Below, piece by piece: positions 19,698 through 29,670 of a DNA stretch of 64,000 bases. A model generated the notes under the pieces. The model did no database searches. It had not been told where the DNA came from and saw only the letters and a list, made by a program, of their open reading frames with translations. The stretch is taken from the NCBI GenBank assembly GCA_963847515.1, contig CAWKAA010000002.1, positions 1 through 64,000 on the forward strand. The letters are read 5' to 3'. Origin of the DNA: QHXW01 sp963847515 (GTDB lineage Bacteria; Acidobacteriota; Terriglobia; Bryobacterales; Bryobacteraceae). Position numbers and translations under genes: made by a program. The number at the start of each line of letters is the position of its first letter. The first letter of the stretch is position 1.

Positions 19698-20028
19698 CCC
19701 GCGCGGCCAGGGCGTCAATGACCGGCGAGGTCTAGCCTGTGGCAGTCTATACTTCGACGGACCCTTTCCAAGAGCTAGACAACATCGCCGAATCGCAAGA
19801 CTATCCAAACGTTGTTCATAGATCTGCTGGAAGCATTCCTCTACATCGGTGTAGCTGTTCTCTTGTCCGCCGCAGCCGCCGTCGTCAAGTCCGAGGCCGC
19901 GCTGATCCTATGGCGAGGCATTGCCGCTCGCGTACCAAGGCAACGATGGGCTGCTAGTCCTCAATCAGCTCCTCCGTTTCGGTGGCTGGGGTCAACGGTC
20001 ACATCAAAAACCAAGGAACACTCGCACG

Positions 20029-20196
20029 ATGTTCTGCCCGCATTGCGGTAAAGAGGTCCCCGACCAGTCGACGTTCTGTATGGCGTTCGGACGGCCGTTT
20101 ACTGGATTTGTCTCGTCCATTGAATCGCCACTCAAACTTGTTGGCTTAATCCCGTGCCACGCTCCATCGTTAAAGAACTGCCCAATGCGGGTGTAG
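20029..20196 (+). pseudogene. zinc-ribbon protein remnant
   Basis: Begins MFCPHCGKEVPDQSTFCMAF, matching the N-terminal zinc ribbon (CxxC ... CxxC) of many acidobacterial membrane proteins, but the fourth Cys is Phe and the reading ends after 55 residues without the expected following domain. Confidence 0.45.
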
Positions 20197-20299
20197 TATA
20201 CGATGACACTTGGAGGAGCAGTTGGGCGTGTACTTGGCTGATATTTTTCTGGCGACTCGGTCATCCATTTCGCGTGGCAAGTGTAGGTTTCGACGTAGC

Positions 20300-20586
20300 G
20301 CACCTCGGCGAAGATTTGATCAGCTTCCGAGCACCGCGATGTCCCCGTCTAAGGTCTTCGCGATTTCGGAATCGAGGTTGTCGAAGAATGGGCTTTCGGA
20401 ATACCCAGGCGCATCTTTGACGCCCGCATCCGAAAAGCGCGGCTATAGTCGGGAAACCGGCGTATCCACCATTGCAGGATCCGTCCCGTTATAGCCCGAG
20501 ATCGCGGCGACCATCAGAGCTGCGTCCTCCACGGTCCTGCATAGCGGACTAACGCGGTCCAGAGTCCAAGAGTGTGGCACCACCCC
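20300..20586 (-). pseudogene. amidase (amidase-signature family) fragment
   Basis: The first frame reads VVPHSWTLDRVSPLCRTVED then ALMVAAISGYNGTDPAMVDT, the region downstream of the catalytic Ser-Ser-Lys in the amidase family, and stops at 20443. The next frame continues with PFFDNLDSEIAKTLDGDIAV, also standard amidase sequence. The catalytic part and most of both ends are missing. Non-functional remnant. Confidence 0.6.
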
Positions 20587-20737
20587 CGCTAGTACTCACG
20601 CGGCGAATCAACTCGGATGTCAGCCGATTACGTCGAAGCATGATCGATGAACAAAGGACTCGGGTGGGAGATTGAAAATCCTGAATACGGCGCCTTATCG
20701 AGAGAACAGGTAACACCACGTGGTAAACTCTTCGCGC

Positions 20738-22603
20738 ATGGATAATAGCCTCAGGCGTCGAAAGACACTCGGAGCAACCTATCTGGGAGACGGGCGGTGT
20801 GAGTTCGTTGTTTGGGCCCCTTTCTCAAAAGAGGTTGATCTTTGCCTCGTCGACGCCCCAGGACGAAGAATCCGGATGGATCGGAGCGCCAGCGGTTACT
20901 ATCAAGTCATTGTGGAAGGGGTTGAGCCAGGTGCGCGGTATGTTTACCAGCTCGACGGCGCCGTGCAGCGGCCAGACCCCGCTTCTCGTCTTCAGGCAGA
21001 GGGAGTGCATGGTCCATCTCAAGTGGTGCTTGTCGACTTCTCATGGGACGACACGAGCTGGTTTGGCCCGCTGCTCAAAGACTATATCTTCTACGAACTT
21101 CATGTTGGGACATTCAGCATTGAAGGAACTTTCGACGCGATCGTACCCCGCCTCAACGAATTGAAATCACTAGGAGTTACAGCCGTCGAGCTGATGCCAG
21201 TGGCGCAGTTTTCGGGAGATCGGAATTGGGGCTACGATGGTGTCTTTCCCTTCGCAGTGCAGAATTCCTATGGCGGACCTACGGCACTGAAAGCGCTCGT
21301 CAAGGCTTGTCACCAGGAGGGCATCGCCGTCGCACTGGACGTGGTCTATAACCATCTTGGCCCGGAAGGCAATTATCTTGGGGAGTTCGGCCCCTATTTT
21401 ACTGACCGATATCGCACACCATGGGGTCCGGCTCTCAACTTTGACGGCCCCGAAAGCGACGAAGTCCGCCGCTTCTTCCTCGAGAATGCACTGTACTGGA
21501 TCACAGACTTCCATGTAGACGCTCTCCGCATTGATGCTGTTCACGCCATCGTTGACCATTCGGCGCAACCGTTCCTCCGGGAACTTACAGCGGCTGTCCA
21601 CCAGCGGGCCGCCGAGCTCAATCGTCGTGTCTATGTAATCGCTGAGAGCGACCTCAATGACGTGCGCGTCACTCAGCCGCGTCATTCCGGCGGCTGCGGT
21701 TTCGACGCGCAGTGGAACGACAATTTCCACCATGCCCTAAATACCCTGCTAACGGGCGAACGTGAGGGCTATTACCAGGACTTCGGCCAATTGCGGCACT
21801 TGGCAAAAGCGTACGCCGAAGGCTTCGTGTATTCCGGGGAATACTCTTCGTTTCGCCGCCGTCGTCACGGCGAGTCGTCGCGCGCGATACCCGCGAAGCG
21901 ATTTGTCGTTTGTTCTCAGAATCACGATCAAGTCGGCAACCGGAAGCTCGGTGATCGCCTGAGCAGACTCATCTGTTTCGAGGCTTTGAAGCTGGCGGCG
22001 GGGGTTGTGGTCCTTTCGCCCTACCTGCCTCTCCTTTTCATGGGCGAAGAGTACGGTGAGCCAGCGCCGTTTCTATACTTCACCAGCCACTCGGACGCTA
22101 CGCTGGCCGAGGCTGTACGGCGCGGCCGGCGAGAAGAATTCCCTGGGTTCGCCTGGCAAGGAGACACGCCCGACCCTCAGGATGAGGCGACCTTCCTTCG
22201 CTCCAAGATCAATTACGAGCTGAGAGACGCGGCCGACCACCGCGTTCTGCGCGACTTCTATCGGGAACTGATCCGTCTCCGCAGGAACAAGCCGGCCCTC
22301 GCGCATCTCAGCAAAGAGGACACCGATGTCATTGCCTGGGAAAACAAAAGGACGCTCTTTGTGCAACGGCGCTCCCGCGAGAACGAAGTATTCCTCGCCT
22401 TTAGCTTCGCGGACTCTGTCATTGCCGTTGACGCACCGGTGCCACCGGGGTGTTGGCAGAGACTGCTGGATTCTTCCGACGAGCAGTGGAAAGGAGATGG
22501 TGGTCTGGTTGCTTCGAAACTCCAGTCTGAGGGTGAGGTCGTGCTCCAAATCAATCATAAGTCCTTTGTCATATATGAAAAGTTGCCCGATCAACCTATG
22601 TAA
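20738..22603 (+). CDS. treZ: malto-oligosyltrehalose trehalohydrolase
   Basis: 621 residues from ATG 20738; a GTG at 20720 is an alternative. The N-terminal CBM48-like domain (GRCEFVVWAPFSKEVDLCLV) is followed by the GH13 barrel: YELHVGTFSIEGTFDAI, GGPTALKALVKACH, ALDVVYNHLGPEGNYL, the nucleophile Asp in DALRIDAVHAI, the acid Glu in YVIAESDLND, and CSQNHDQVGNR. The enzyme releases trehalose from maltooligosyl-trehalose in the cytosol. treY follows after a degenerate GH57 stretch, so glycogen-type glucan is turned into trehalose by the TreY/TreZ route. All catalytic residues are present. Confidence 0.93.
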   Translation: MDNSLRRRKTLGATYLGDGRCEFVVWAPFSKEVDLCLVDAPGRRIRMDRSASGYYQVIVEGVEPGARYVYQLDGAVQRPDPASRLQAEGVHGPSQVVLVDFSWDDTSWFGPLLKDYIFYELHVGTFSIEGTFDAIVPRLNELKSLGVTAVELMPVAQFSGDRNWGYDGVFPFAVQNSYGGPTALKALVKACHQEGIAVALDVVYNHLGPEGNYLGEFGPYFTDRYRTPWGPALNFDGPESDEVRRFFLENALYWITDFHVDALRIDAVHAIVDHSAQPFLRELTAAVHQRAAELNRRVYVIAESDLNDVRVTQPRHSGGCGFDAQWNDNFHHALNTLLTGEREGYYQDFGQLRHLAKAYAEGFVYSGEYSSFRRRRHGESSRAIPAKRFVVCSQNHDQVGNRKLGDRLSRLICFEALKLAAGVVVLSPYLPLLFMGEEYGEPAPFLYFTSHSDATLAEAVRRGRREEFPGFAWQGDTPDPQDEATFLRSKINYELRDAADHRVLRDFYRELIRLRRNKPALAHLSKEDTDVIAWENKRTLFVQRRSRENEVFLAFSFADSVIAVDAPVPPGCWQRLLDSSDEQWKGDGGLVASKLQSEGEVVLQINHKSFVIYEKLPDQPM

Positions 22604-22611
22604 TGGATTTT

Positions 22612-22885
22612 CCACGTGTGGCTATATTTGTGATCACGGCCACTTCTACCAGGCGCCGAGCGGGAATCCGGCTGGGCGTCTGCGCCGAGAGTCCATCAGG
22701 CTAGTCTCGACGCAGACAAAGAAAGCCGCGAGCGATTCCCCGGCTACGGCTCAGCGATCGTTCAAGCCTATAATCATGTGATCTTGCCTCTAACAAGGTT
22801 TCGCGACAAGCACACTCAATTAAGCGGGCGTTGCATCGCAGCGGCGATTCCCTCGATGCGGCACCACACCGGCGGAAAGGAGTGA
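22612..22885 (+). pseudogene. GH57 amylase remnant (internal deletions)
   Basis: One frame holds DHGHFYQAPSGNP, the N-terminal H-G-H-F-Y-Q signature of the large GH57 alpha-amylase group. About ten codons later another frame reads LDADKESRERFPGYGSAIVQ then AYNHVILPL and RDKHTQ, which in intact proteins comes some 70 residues further on. The expected W-G-I-x-D-F continuation is missing and a stop follows at 22883. So an ~800-residue gene has collapsed to under 300 bp between treZ and treY. Confidence 0.65.
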
Positions 22886-22921
22886 TACTCGCGTTGGAAC
22901 ACGACGATGAGGATATCGTCC

Positions 22922-25864
22922 ATGCGGACTGAGCGCCGAGAACGATCTCGCCGCGTGAGACCGGATCCCGATCATGTCCCTGCATCGACGTACCGCCTGC
23001 AGATGAACCGCTCTTTTACGTTCCGTGATGCGGCGAGGATGGTTGACTACCTCGATGCGCTCGGGATAACCGATTGTTATACATCCCCATTCTTGATGGC
23101 TCGCCCCGGGAGTCTGCACGGCTATGACGTTACCGACCATAGCAAATTCAACCCAGAAATTGGGAGTGACGAAGACTTCCGGGGATTTGCGCAGTCTATC
23201 CGCAGCTATGGCATGGGCCTCATCGCAGATGTAGTTCCAAATCATATGTGCATCTCGGATCCCTCGAATAGATGGTGGTGGGACGTGCTGGAGAATGGTC
23301 CGTATTCTCTTTTCTCGGGCTATTTTGATATTGACTGGAATCCGCCGAAACCGGATCTTGCCAACAAACTCCTTCTTCCTGTGCTGGGCGACCAGTACGG
23401 ACGGGTCTTGGAGAACCAGGAGCTAGCAGTCCTGTACGACGCCGGTTCATTTCAGGTTAGCTATCATGAAACGCGGTTGCCACTCAGTCCACGCTCCTGG
23501 GCTCTCCTTCTGGAACCGGCCCTGATGGTAGTGCGACACCGAATCGGCGACACACATACCTCGACAGTTGAATTGGAAAGTATCTTGACGGGACTCTCTC
23601 ATCTGCCGTACGGTGCCGAGATCGAAGAACCTGTCGTTCGGGAGCTACAGCGCGAAAAGGAGGTCCTCAAGCAGCGACTCGCAAAGCTGGTCAGCGCCGA
23701 TGAGGCCATCGGCCAGGCCATCGAAGACTCAATAAAGCAAGTAAATGGCACCAAGGGTAACGCTCGAAGCTTCGATCTTCTGGAGAGACTTTTAGCTTTG
23801 CAGTTCTACCGCGTGAGCTTCTGGCGCGTCGCAGCCGACGAAATCAACTACCGGCGGTTCTTCGACATCAATGACTTAGCGGCAATTCGAGTTGAAGATC
23901 CGACGGTGTTCGCGGCAGTACATGACCTGATCTTCAACCTGATTAAGCAAGGCCATCTTTCCGGACTACGCGTCGACCACCCCGATGGTCTGTTCGACCC
24001 AACGCAATACTTCCGTGACTTGCAAATCGGTTGTCTGGCTGCCCGCCCGCAGATTGGGATCCCTGCCAGGCTGCCGTTCTATGTAGTTTGCGAGAAGATT
24101 CTCGTCGGCAATGAAGAACTACGTGATAACTGGGCCATTGAAGGCACTACCGGGTACGGCTTCCTGAATTTCCTCAACGGAGTGTTTGTGGATCACTCCA
24201 AGAAACGGACATTCTACCGTTTATATCAGGCGTTCATTGGCCACTCCCAGCCCTACGAAGATCTCGTCTATGAAAGCAAGAAACTGGTCCTGCAAGTATC
24301 GATGTCCAGCGAGCTGAATGTCATTGCTCGTGAACTGGATCGCATCTCCGAGCAGCATAGGTGGTCGCGAGACTTTACACTCGAAAGACTGCGATCGGCG
24401 CTGCTCGAGATCATTGCTTGTTTTCCGATTTATCGAACTTACATCACGAGGAATGCGTCACGACCCGACGCCGAAGACGAGCGTCACATCATCTCTGCGA
24501 TTGACCGGGCCAAGCGTCGAAATCGGGCCATCAGCGAATCGGTCTTCGACTTCGTTCAGGGTGTCCTGATGCATGACGATCCCGAAGGACTCAGTGAAGC
24601 TCAGACCGCCCAGCGACGCCACTTTGTGATGCGATTCCAGCAGTTCACGGGGCCCGTCATGGCTAAAGGCATGGAAGACACCGTGTTTTACCGATACTTC
24701 CCCTTGGCTTCACTCAATGAGGTGGGTGGCGACCTCCGGCAATTTGGCGTTTCGCTGAGTGTTCTCCACACAAAGAGCCTCATCCGTCGTAGAGCCTGGC
24801 CGAATGCGATGCTGGCGACCTCAACGCACGATTCCAAACGCAGTGAAGACGTGCGCGCCCTTATCAACGTGCTCTCGGAGATACCTGGAGACTGGTACCG
24901 CGCCATTCGCTCGTGGCAGGAGATGAATCGGAAGCGAAAGACATTGATCGCCGGGGCCGTGGCACCGAGCGCCAACGAAGAGTATCATTTCTATCAAACT
25001 CTGATTGGGGCATGGCCGCTTCAACCCATGAAGCCCGAAGAGCACCGCGAGTTCATGGACCGAATTCAGAGCTACATGGAGAAGGCCGTGCGTGAAGCAA
25101 AACTGCACTCCAGTTGGATCAATCCAAACGCTACCTACGAGGAAGCGGTTCGAAATTTTGTGCGTCTTGCTCTCGATCTCCTACCAGACAATCAGTTTTT
25201 GAATGCGTTTATTGCTTTTCGGCGTAAGATTGTCCGCGCCGGGATGCTCAATTCACTTTCGCAGGTTCTGCTGAAGATCGCTTCGCCGGGTGTGCCGGAT
25301 TTCTATCAGGGGAGCGAACTCTGGAATCTCACGTTAGTGGACCCCGACAATCGCCAACCGATAGATTTTTCGATTCGCCGTACTCTTCTCGAGGAACTGG
25401 AGAGGCTAACACAGGAAGCAGATCCAGCGGCTCTTGTGGACCGCCTGATGCAAGACCCAGCCGATGGAGCGATTAAGCTGTATATCACGAGCCGCGCCCT
25501 CCGATTCCGCAGAGCCAATCGCGAGCTCTTCGCCAAGGGAGCCTATCTCCCCCTCCATGCGGTCGGGAACCACCAGGCTCATGTAATCGCCTTCGCGCGA
25601 GCGTTTGGCCGTCGCCATGCCATTACGGTTGCTGGACGCTTCTTCATGGCACTCGGTGCGGAAGAATCTCTGCCGGTCGGAGAAGAGACCTGGAGAAACT
25701 CGGAGGTGATGCTGCAGCCGGAGTTGGGTTGTAACGAGTATCAGGATGTGTTCACTCGGCTATCTGTGAAAACAGAAATCCGAGGTGGAAAAGCCATTCT
25801 TCCACTGCGGGATGTATTTTCTCACCTGCCGTTAGCTTTGCTGGTTGGGGACAACGCAGGGTGA
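22922..25864 (+). CDS. treY: malto-oligosyltrehalose synthase
   Basis: 980 residues from ATG 22922 (an ATG at 22907 is also possible). It opens with STYRLQMNRSFTFRDAARMV and SPFLMARPGSLHGYDV, then DVVPNHMC; the nucleophile Asp is in GLRVDHPDGLFDP, the acid Glu in FYVVCEKILVGNE, and STHDSKRSEDVRAL is near residue 640. These are the standard TreY landmarks. The long insertion between barrel strands and the C-terminal PDFYQGSELW are as in the family. It rearranges the reducing-end bond of glucans into an alpha-1,1 link for TreZ. Length slightly above the 700-950 usual range. Confidence 0.93.
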   Translation: MRTERRERSRRVRPDPDHVPASTYRLQMNRSFTFRDAARMVDYLDALGITDCYTSPFLMARPGSLHGYDVTDHSKFNPEIGSDEDFRGFAQSIRSYGMGLIADVVPNHMCISDPSNRWWWDVLENGPYSLFSGYFDIDWNPPKPDLANKLLLPVLGDQYGRVLENQELAVLYDAGSFQVSYHETRLPLSPRSWALLLEPALMVVRHRIGDTHTSTVELESILTGLSHLPYGAEIEEPVVRELQREKEVLKQRLAKLVSADEAIGQAIEDSIKQVNGTKGNARSFDLLERLLALQFYRVSFWRVAADEINYRRFFDINDLAAIRVEDPTVFAAVHDLIFNLIKQGHLSGLRVDHPDGLFDPTQYFRDLQIGCLAARPQIGIPARLPFYVVCEKILVGNEELRDNWAIEGTTGYGFLNFLNGVFVDHSKKRTFYRLYQAFIGHSQPYEDLVYESKKLVLQVSMSSELNVIARELDRISEQHRWSRDFTLERLRSALLEIIACFPIYRTYITRNASRPDAEDERHIISAIDRAKRRNRAISESVFDFVQGVLMHDDPEGLSEAQTAQRRHFVMRFQQFTGPVMAKGMEDTVFYRYFPLASLNEVGGDLRQFGVSLSVLHTKSLIRRRAWPNAMLATSTHDSKRSEDVRALINVLSEIPGDWYRAIRSWQEMNRKRKTLIAGAVAPSANEEYHFYQTLIGAWPLQPMKPEEHREFMDRIQSYMEKAVREAKLHSSWINPNATYEEAVRNFVRLALDLLPDNQFLNAFIAFRRKIVRAGMLNSLSQVLLKIASPGVPDFYQGSELWNLTLVDPDNRQPIDFSIRRTLLEELERLTQEADPAALVDRLMQDPADGAIKLYITSRALRFRRANRELFAKGAYLPLHAVGNHQAHVIAFARAFGRRHAITVAGRFFMALGAEESLPVGEETWRNSEVMLQPELGCNEYQDVFTRLSVKTEIRGGKAILPLRDVFSHLPLALLVGDNAG

Positions 25865-26318
25865 GCATCGCCCCACGGGATTTCGCACAGAACTGATCCG
25901 GTCTCGCGTTGGCGATCGGTGGAGTTTTTGCTAGTTCCGGATCGTCTCAGGATCGTTGACCTTGAATCCCCTTCCGTGTTCCCATGGGGCTGGGAAAGTT
26001 GTGCGGCTGCAAGACTGCCGGTTTACGGCACAGACCGCCGTTTCACGAAAGGGACGAATTCCGTTCTGATTTGTACATTGGCCGTCGAGCATCGTTGCCG
26101 TCTGGATGAAATTCTTCCACGAGCTCTAGATAACTCCATTTCGTACTTGGTAGGACTGCCCAAGTGAAGGGTGTGCTCGGCGACGACTGTTTCCGTGGCG
26201 GGATCGCGAACAACATGAAACTGAGGCAGGAGCGCCGGCTGGCGAATGTCCTGCGCGTGCGTAGCTTGATCAGTACGGAGAGAGACTTCGGCTCCTACCT
26301 TTGAGCGAGGATTTGAGG
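25865..26318. other. gene-free stretch
   Basis: Neither strand gives a convincing gene. A minus-strand reading at about 26023-26300 contains FHVVRDPATETVVAEHTLHL, protein-like in tone, but I cannot assign it and it has no clear start signal. Possibly another remnant within the trehalose cluster. Confidence 0.35.
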
Positions 26319-29300
26319 ATGCAACAACCCGGCAGCGCGTCGGATCCACTCTGGTACAAAGACGCTATTATCTACGAGGTGCATGTCCGTGCTTTCGCCG
26401 ACGGCAACGGTGACGGAGTCGGCGATTTTACGGGCTTGATACAGAAACTAGACTACCTCCAGGACCTCGGCATTACATGCATTTGGCTGCTACCTTTCTT
26501 CCCGTCGCCCCTTCGTGACGACGGTTACGATATCGCTGACTACATGAGCGTTCATGCCAGCTACGGCACAATGGAAGATTTTCAGACGTTCCTTGCGTCG
26601 GCTCATGAGCGCGATCTCCAGGTGATGATCGAGCTGGTGATAAATCACACATCCGATCAACATCCTTGGTTTCAAGCGGCTCGCCAAGCACCTCCAGGCT
26701 CACAGGAGCGGGACTACTATGTCTGGAGTGAGACCGACCAAAAATACCAAGGCGCCCGAATCATCTTCAGCGATACGGAAAAATCTAATTGGACCTGGGA
26801 TCCCGTAGCCCAGGCGTACTACTGGCACCGCTTCTTTTCCCACCAGCCGGACTTGAACTATGAGAATCCTCGGGTAGTGGACGAGATAATTAAGGTGATC
26901 CGTTTCTGGCTGGACATGGGCGTGGATGGCCTACGGATGGACGCGATTCCGTACCTTTTTGAGCGCGAAGACACCAGTTGCGAGAACCTTCCAGAGACGC
27001 ACGCTCTTATCCGGAGGCTCCGGCAGGAGATCGACACACGCTACTCCAACCGAGTGATCCTTGCGGAGGCCAATCAGTGGCCGAGCGACGTGCGGCCCTA
27101 CTTCGCTGACGGAGAGGAGTGCCATATGGCGTTTCACTTCCCGCTGATGCCTCGCATTTACATGGCCCTCCGGCAAGAAGACCGCCTGCCGATCACCGAT
27201 ATCATGGCCCAAACGCCAGATATTCCTCCGAGCTGCCAGTGGGGGCTATTCCTCCGTAACCATGACGAGCTGACGCTAGAGATGGTAACCGACGATGAGC
27301 GCGATTACATGTATCTCGCCTATAGCGCCGATCCGCGCATGCGTATTAATCTGGGCATCCGGCGACGTCTGGCGCCACTGATGGATAACAATCGGCGGCG
27401 CATTGAACTTCTCAACAGCCTGCTGCTCTCCTTCCCCGGAACCCCGATCATTTACTACGGCGACGAGATTGGAATGGGCGATAACATCTACCTGGGCGAC
27501 CGCAACAGTGTTCGCACTCCCATGCAATGGAATAGCGACCGTAATGCCGGTTTTTCGCGAGCCACGCCCGCCAGGCTATACAGCCCTGTGATTATGGACC
27601 CGGTTTGGGGCTATGAAACCATCAATGTCGAGGCCCAACAAGCTGATCCCTCGTCGCTTCTGGCCTGGATGCGAAACATGATTGCTCTCCGAAAGTTATT
27701 CAAGGTATTCGGCCGCGGCACCCTTGAGTTCTTAAACCCGGATAACCGAAAGATCCTCGCCTACCTACGCAGCCATGAAGGCGAACAAATCCTTTGCGTG
27801 GCCAACCTGTCGCGGTTCGCTCAGCCAGTGGACTTGGACCTGTCGCAGTTGGAAGGCATGGTTCCGATCGAGATGCTAGGCTACGTCGAGTTTCCGCCTA
27901 TCAGCCGCCAAGCGTACCGCTTAACACTCGGTGCCTACGGTTTCCTGTGGCTGGAATTGCACGGCACTCCCGGCCCGGCGGATTTGCAGCTGGGCGAGGC
28001 GGACCAAACCGCAATAACCATCGGGGCTGGGTGGGGAAGTTTCTTCGAAGGCGCTGCGCGCCAGACCTTCGAAAGCGTGGTGCTGCCAGAGTATCTGTCC
28101 AAGCAGCACTGGTTTGATGGCAAGTCGCGGCGGATGCACTCGGTCCGGATTCTGGATTGGGCTCAGTTGGAACGGCTGAAATCAGCCCTAGCGTTGGTGG
28201 AAATTCAATACGAGACCGGACCAGTGGAGACTTACCTCTTGCCGCTCGCAATAGCCTTGGATAAGTCGGCGGAACAGTTACGGGAAGCAGAGCCGAATGC
28301 AGTGCTCGCTGCAATCGCCACACCGGAAGGAAAGGGTGTACTTCACGATGCCATTTTCGATGACGACTCGTGTGCGGCACTTCTTTCCCTCATCGAGAAC
28401 ACTCGAGAGCTGCCCAGCCGTCGCGGCCTGATTCGCGGCGTGCGAGGTGCCGCATTTTCGGCTGTACGAGGAGAGGCGGTTCCGCTACTCACGGTCCGTC
28501 GTGCCGCGGGGGAACAAAGTGATTCCTCCTTCGTCTTTGGTGACCGTCTGATCATGAAGCTGTTCCGCCGCTACGAAGCAGGTCCGAATCCCGATTCTGA
28601 GATTGAAAAATACCTCACCGAGGTGGCGCATTTTGATCGCACCCCGCCATACGCCGGTTCGATCGAATACCTGCGCGATAACGCGGAGCCGGGCCAGTTA
28701 GGGATGCTTCAAGGCCTAGTGGCTAACGAAGGGGATGGCTGGAAGTGGACCATGGAAGAGGTGGAACGCTATTACGAAAACTGCGCCGCCGTGCCATTCC
28801 CCCAAGGTGTGCCTGAGGAAAAACAGAATCTGATGGAACTTCTGGAGCAGCCGGTGTCTCCATTGGCTCGCGATCACGTCGGTATCTATCTCGACTCCGC
28901 CTCTACGCTGGGACGCCGCACGGCGGAACTGCATCGAGCCCTGGCTTCGCCGGTTGGGGACTCGGCATTCACTCCCGAACCGCTGAGGTCTCAGGACCTC
29001 CAGTCTCTCCTGTCTCAAATGCACGAGGGGGCCACGCGTGCCTTCGATGCGCTGAAGCGTAACCTTTCCAGCCTGCCGGATGACGTCGTCGACCTTGCGG
29101 CCCGCGTGCTCGGTCAGCGCCGCCAGATCCTGGAATATTTTCGCATTCCTGCAGGCGATGGAATCCATGGGCTGCGCCTGCGCATTCATGGTGACTACCA
29201 TCTTGGAAGGGTGCTGCGCGTCAAAACGGATTACATCATTCTGGGTTTTGCAGGCGAGCCTGGTCGATCGCTCGCCGAACGGCGCGCCAAGCAGTCTCCA

Positions 29301-29627
29301 CTCAAGGACGTCGCCGGAATGCTCCGATCTTTCAGTTACGCCGCCTATGTGACGTTGATGAGCCACACGGCAAGACGTAGTGAGGGCATCGCTCGCCTCG
29401 AGCCGTGGGCGCGGCTGTGGGAGCGATCCACAGGGGCGGAGTTTCTTCGCGCCTACCGCGAGACGACGCTGGGCGCCGAATTTCTTCCCTCCGAACCACA
29501 AGATTTTCAAAGACTGCTCGGCGCGTACTGGCTGGATAAAGCGCTGTACCAGCTCTTGTATGAACTCAACAATCGCCAGGCATGGGTGCGCGCACCGTTA
29601 ATGGGGATTCTGTCGGTTCCACTATAG
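26319..29627 (+). CDS. treS: trehalose synthase / maltokinase fusion
   Basis: 1102 residues from ATG 26319 with GAGG nearby; an in-frame TTG at 26301 is less likely. Residues 1-560 are TreS: YEVHVRAFADGNGDGVGDF, VINHTSDQHPWF, nucleophile in GLRMDAIPYLFERED, acid Glu in LAEANQWP, RNHDELTLEMV. It isomerises maltose and trehalose. Residues about 600-1090 are a maltokinase (QHWFDGKSRRMHSVRILDW, IHGDYHLGRVL, KDVAGMLRSFSYAAY), which would phosphorylate maltose for GlgE. The kinase motif normally D-F-E-G-E-P reads G-F-A-G-E-P at 29244-29261, so this half may be inactive. No glgE is visible here. Confidence 0.9.
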   Translation: MQQPGSASDPLWYKDAIIYEVHVRAFADGNGDGVGDFTGLIQKLDYLQDLGITCIWLLPFFPSPLRDDGYDIADYMSVHASYGTMEDFQTFLASAHERDLQVMIELVINHTSDQHPWFQAARQAPPGSQERDYYVWSETDQKYQGARIIFSDTEKSNWTWDPVAQAYYWHRFFSHQPDLNYENPRVVDEIIKVIRFWLDMGVDGLRMDAIPYLFEREDTSCENLPETHALIRRLRQEIDTRYSNRVILAEANQWPSDVRPYFADGEECHMAFHFPLMPRIYMALRQEDRLPITDIMAQTPDIPPSCQWGLFLRNHDELTLEMVTDDERDYMYLAYSADPRMRINLGIRRRLAPLMDNNRRRIELLNSLLLSFPGTPIIYYGDEIGMGDNIYLGDRNSVRTPMQWNSDRNAGFSRATPARLYSPVIMDPVWGYETINVEAQQADPSSLLAWMRNMIALRKLFKVFGRGTLEFLNPDNRKILAYLRSHEGEQILCVANLSRFAQPVDLDLSQLEGMVPIEMLGYVEFPPISRQAYRLTLGAYGFLWLELHGTPGPADLQLGEADQTAITIGAGWGSFFEGAARQTFESVVLPEYLSKQHWFDGKSRRMHSVRILDWAQLERLKSALALVEIQYETGPVETYLLPLAIALDKSAEQLREAEPNAVLAAIATPEGKGVLHDAIFDDDSCAALLSLIENTRELPSRRGLIRGVRGAAFSAVRGEAVPLLTVRRAAGEQSDSSFVFGDRLIMKLFRRYEAGPNPDSEIEKYLTEVAHFDRTPPYAGSIEYLRDNAEPGQLGMLQGLVANEGDGWKWTMEEVERYYENCAAVPFPQGVPEEKQNLMELLEQPVSPLARDHVGIYLDSASTLGRRTAELHRALASPVGDSAFTPEPLRSQDLQSLLSQMHEGATRAFDALKRNLSSLPDDVVDLAARVLGQRRQILEYFRIPAGDGIHGLRLRIHGDYHLGRVLRVKTDYIILGFAGEPGRSLAERRAKQSPLKDVAGMLRSFSYAAYVTLMSHTARRSEGIARLEPWARLWERSTGAEFLRAYRETTLGAEFLPSEPQDFQRLLGAYWLDKALYQLLYELNNRQAWVRAPLMGILSVPL

Positions 29628-29670
29628 GCTACGACGAAGGTAATGGTCCGCTCAATCTCGAGACACCTAA

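Larger units (their letters stand above)
19086..20737. other. degenerate region with short remnants
   Basis: No full-length gene in 1.6 kb. Apart from the entries given separately, the + strand near 19812-19920 reads FIDLLEAFLYIGVAVLLSAA, one transmembrane segment that resembles the start of a small membrane protein and soon breaks up. The rest shows no convincing coding signal. The region looks like accumulated gene debris between the TMTC-like gene and treZ. Confidence 0.45.
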
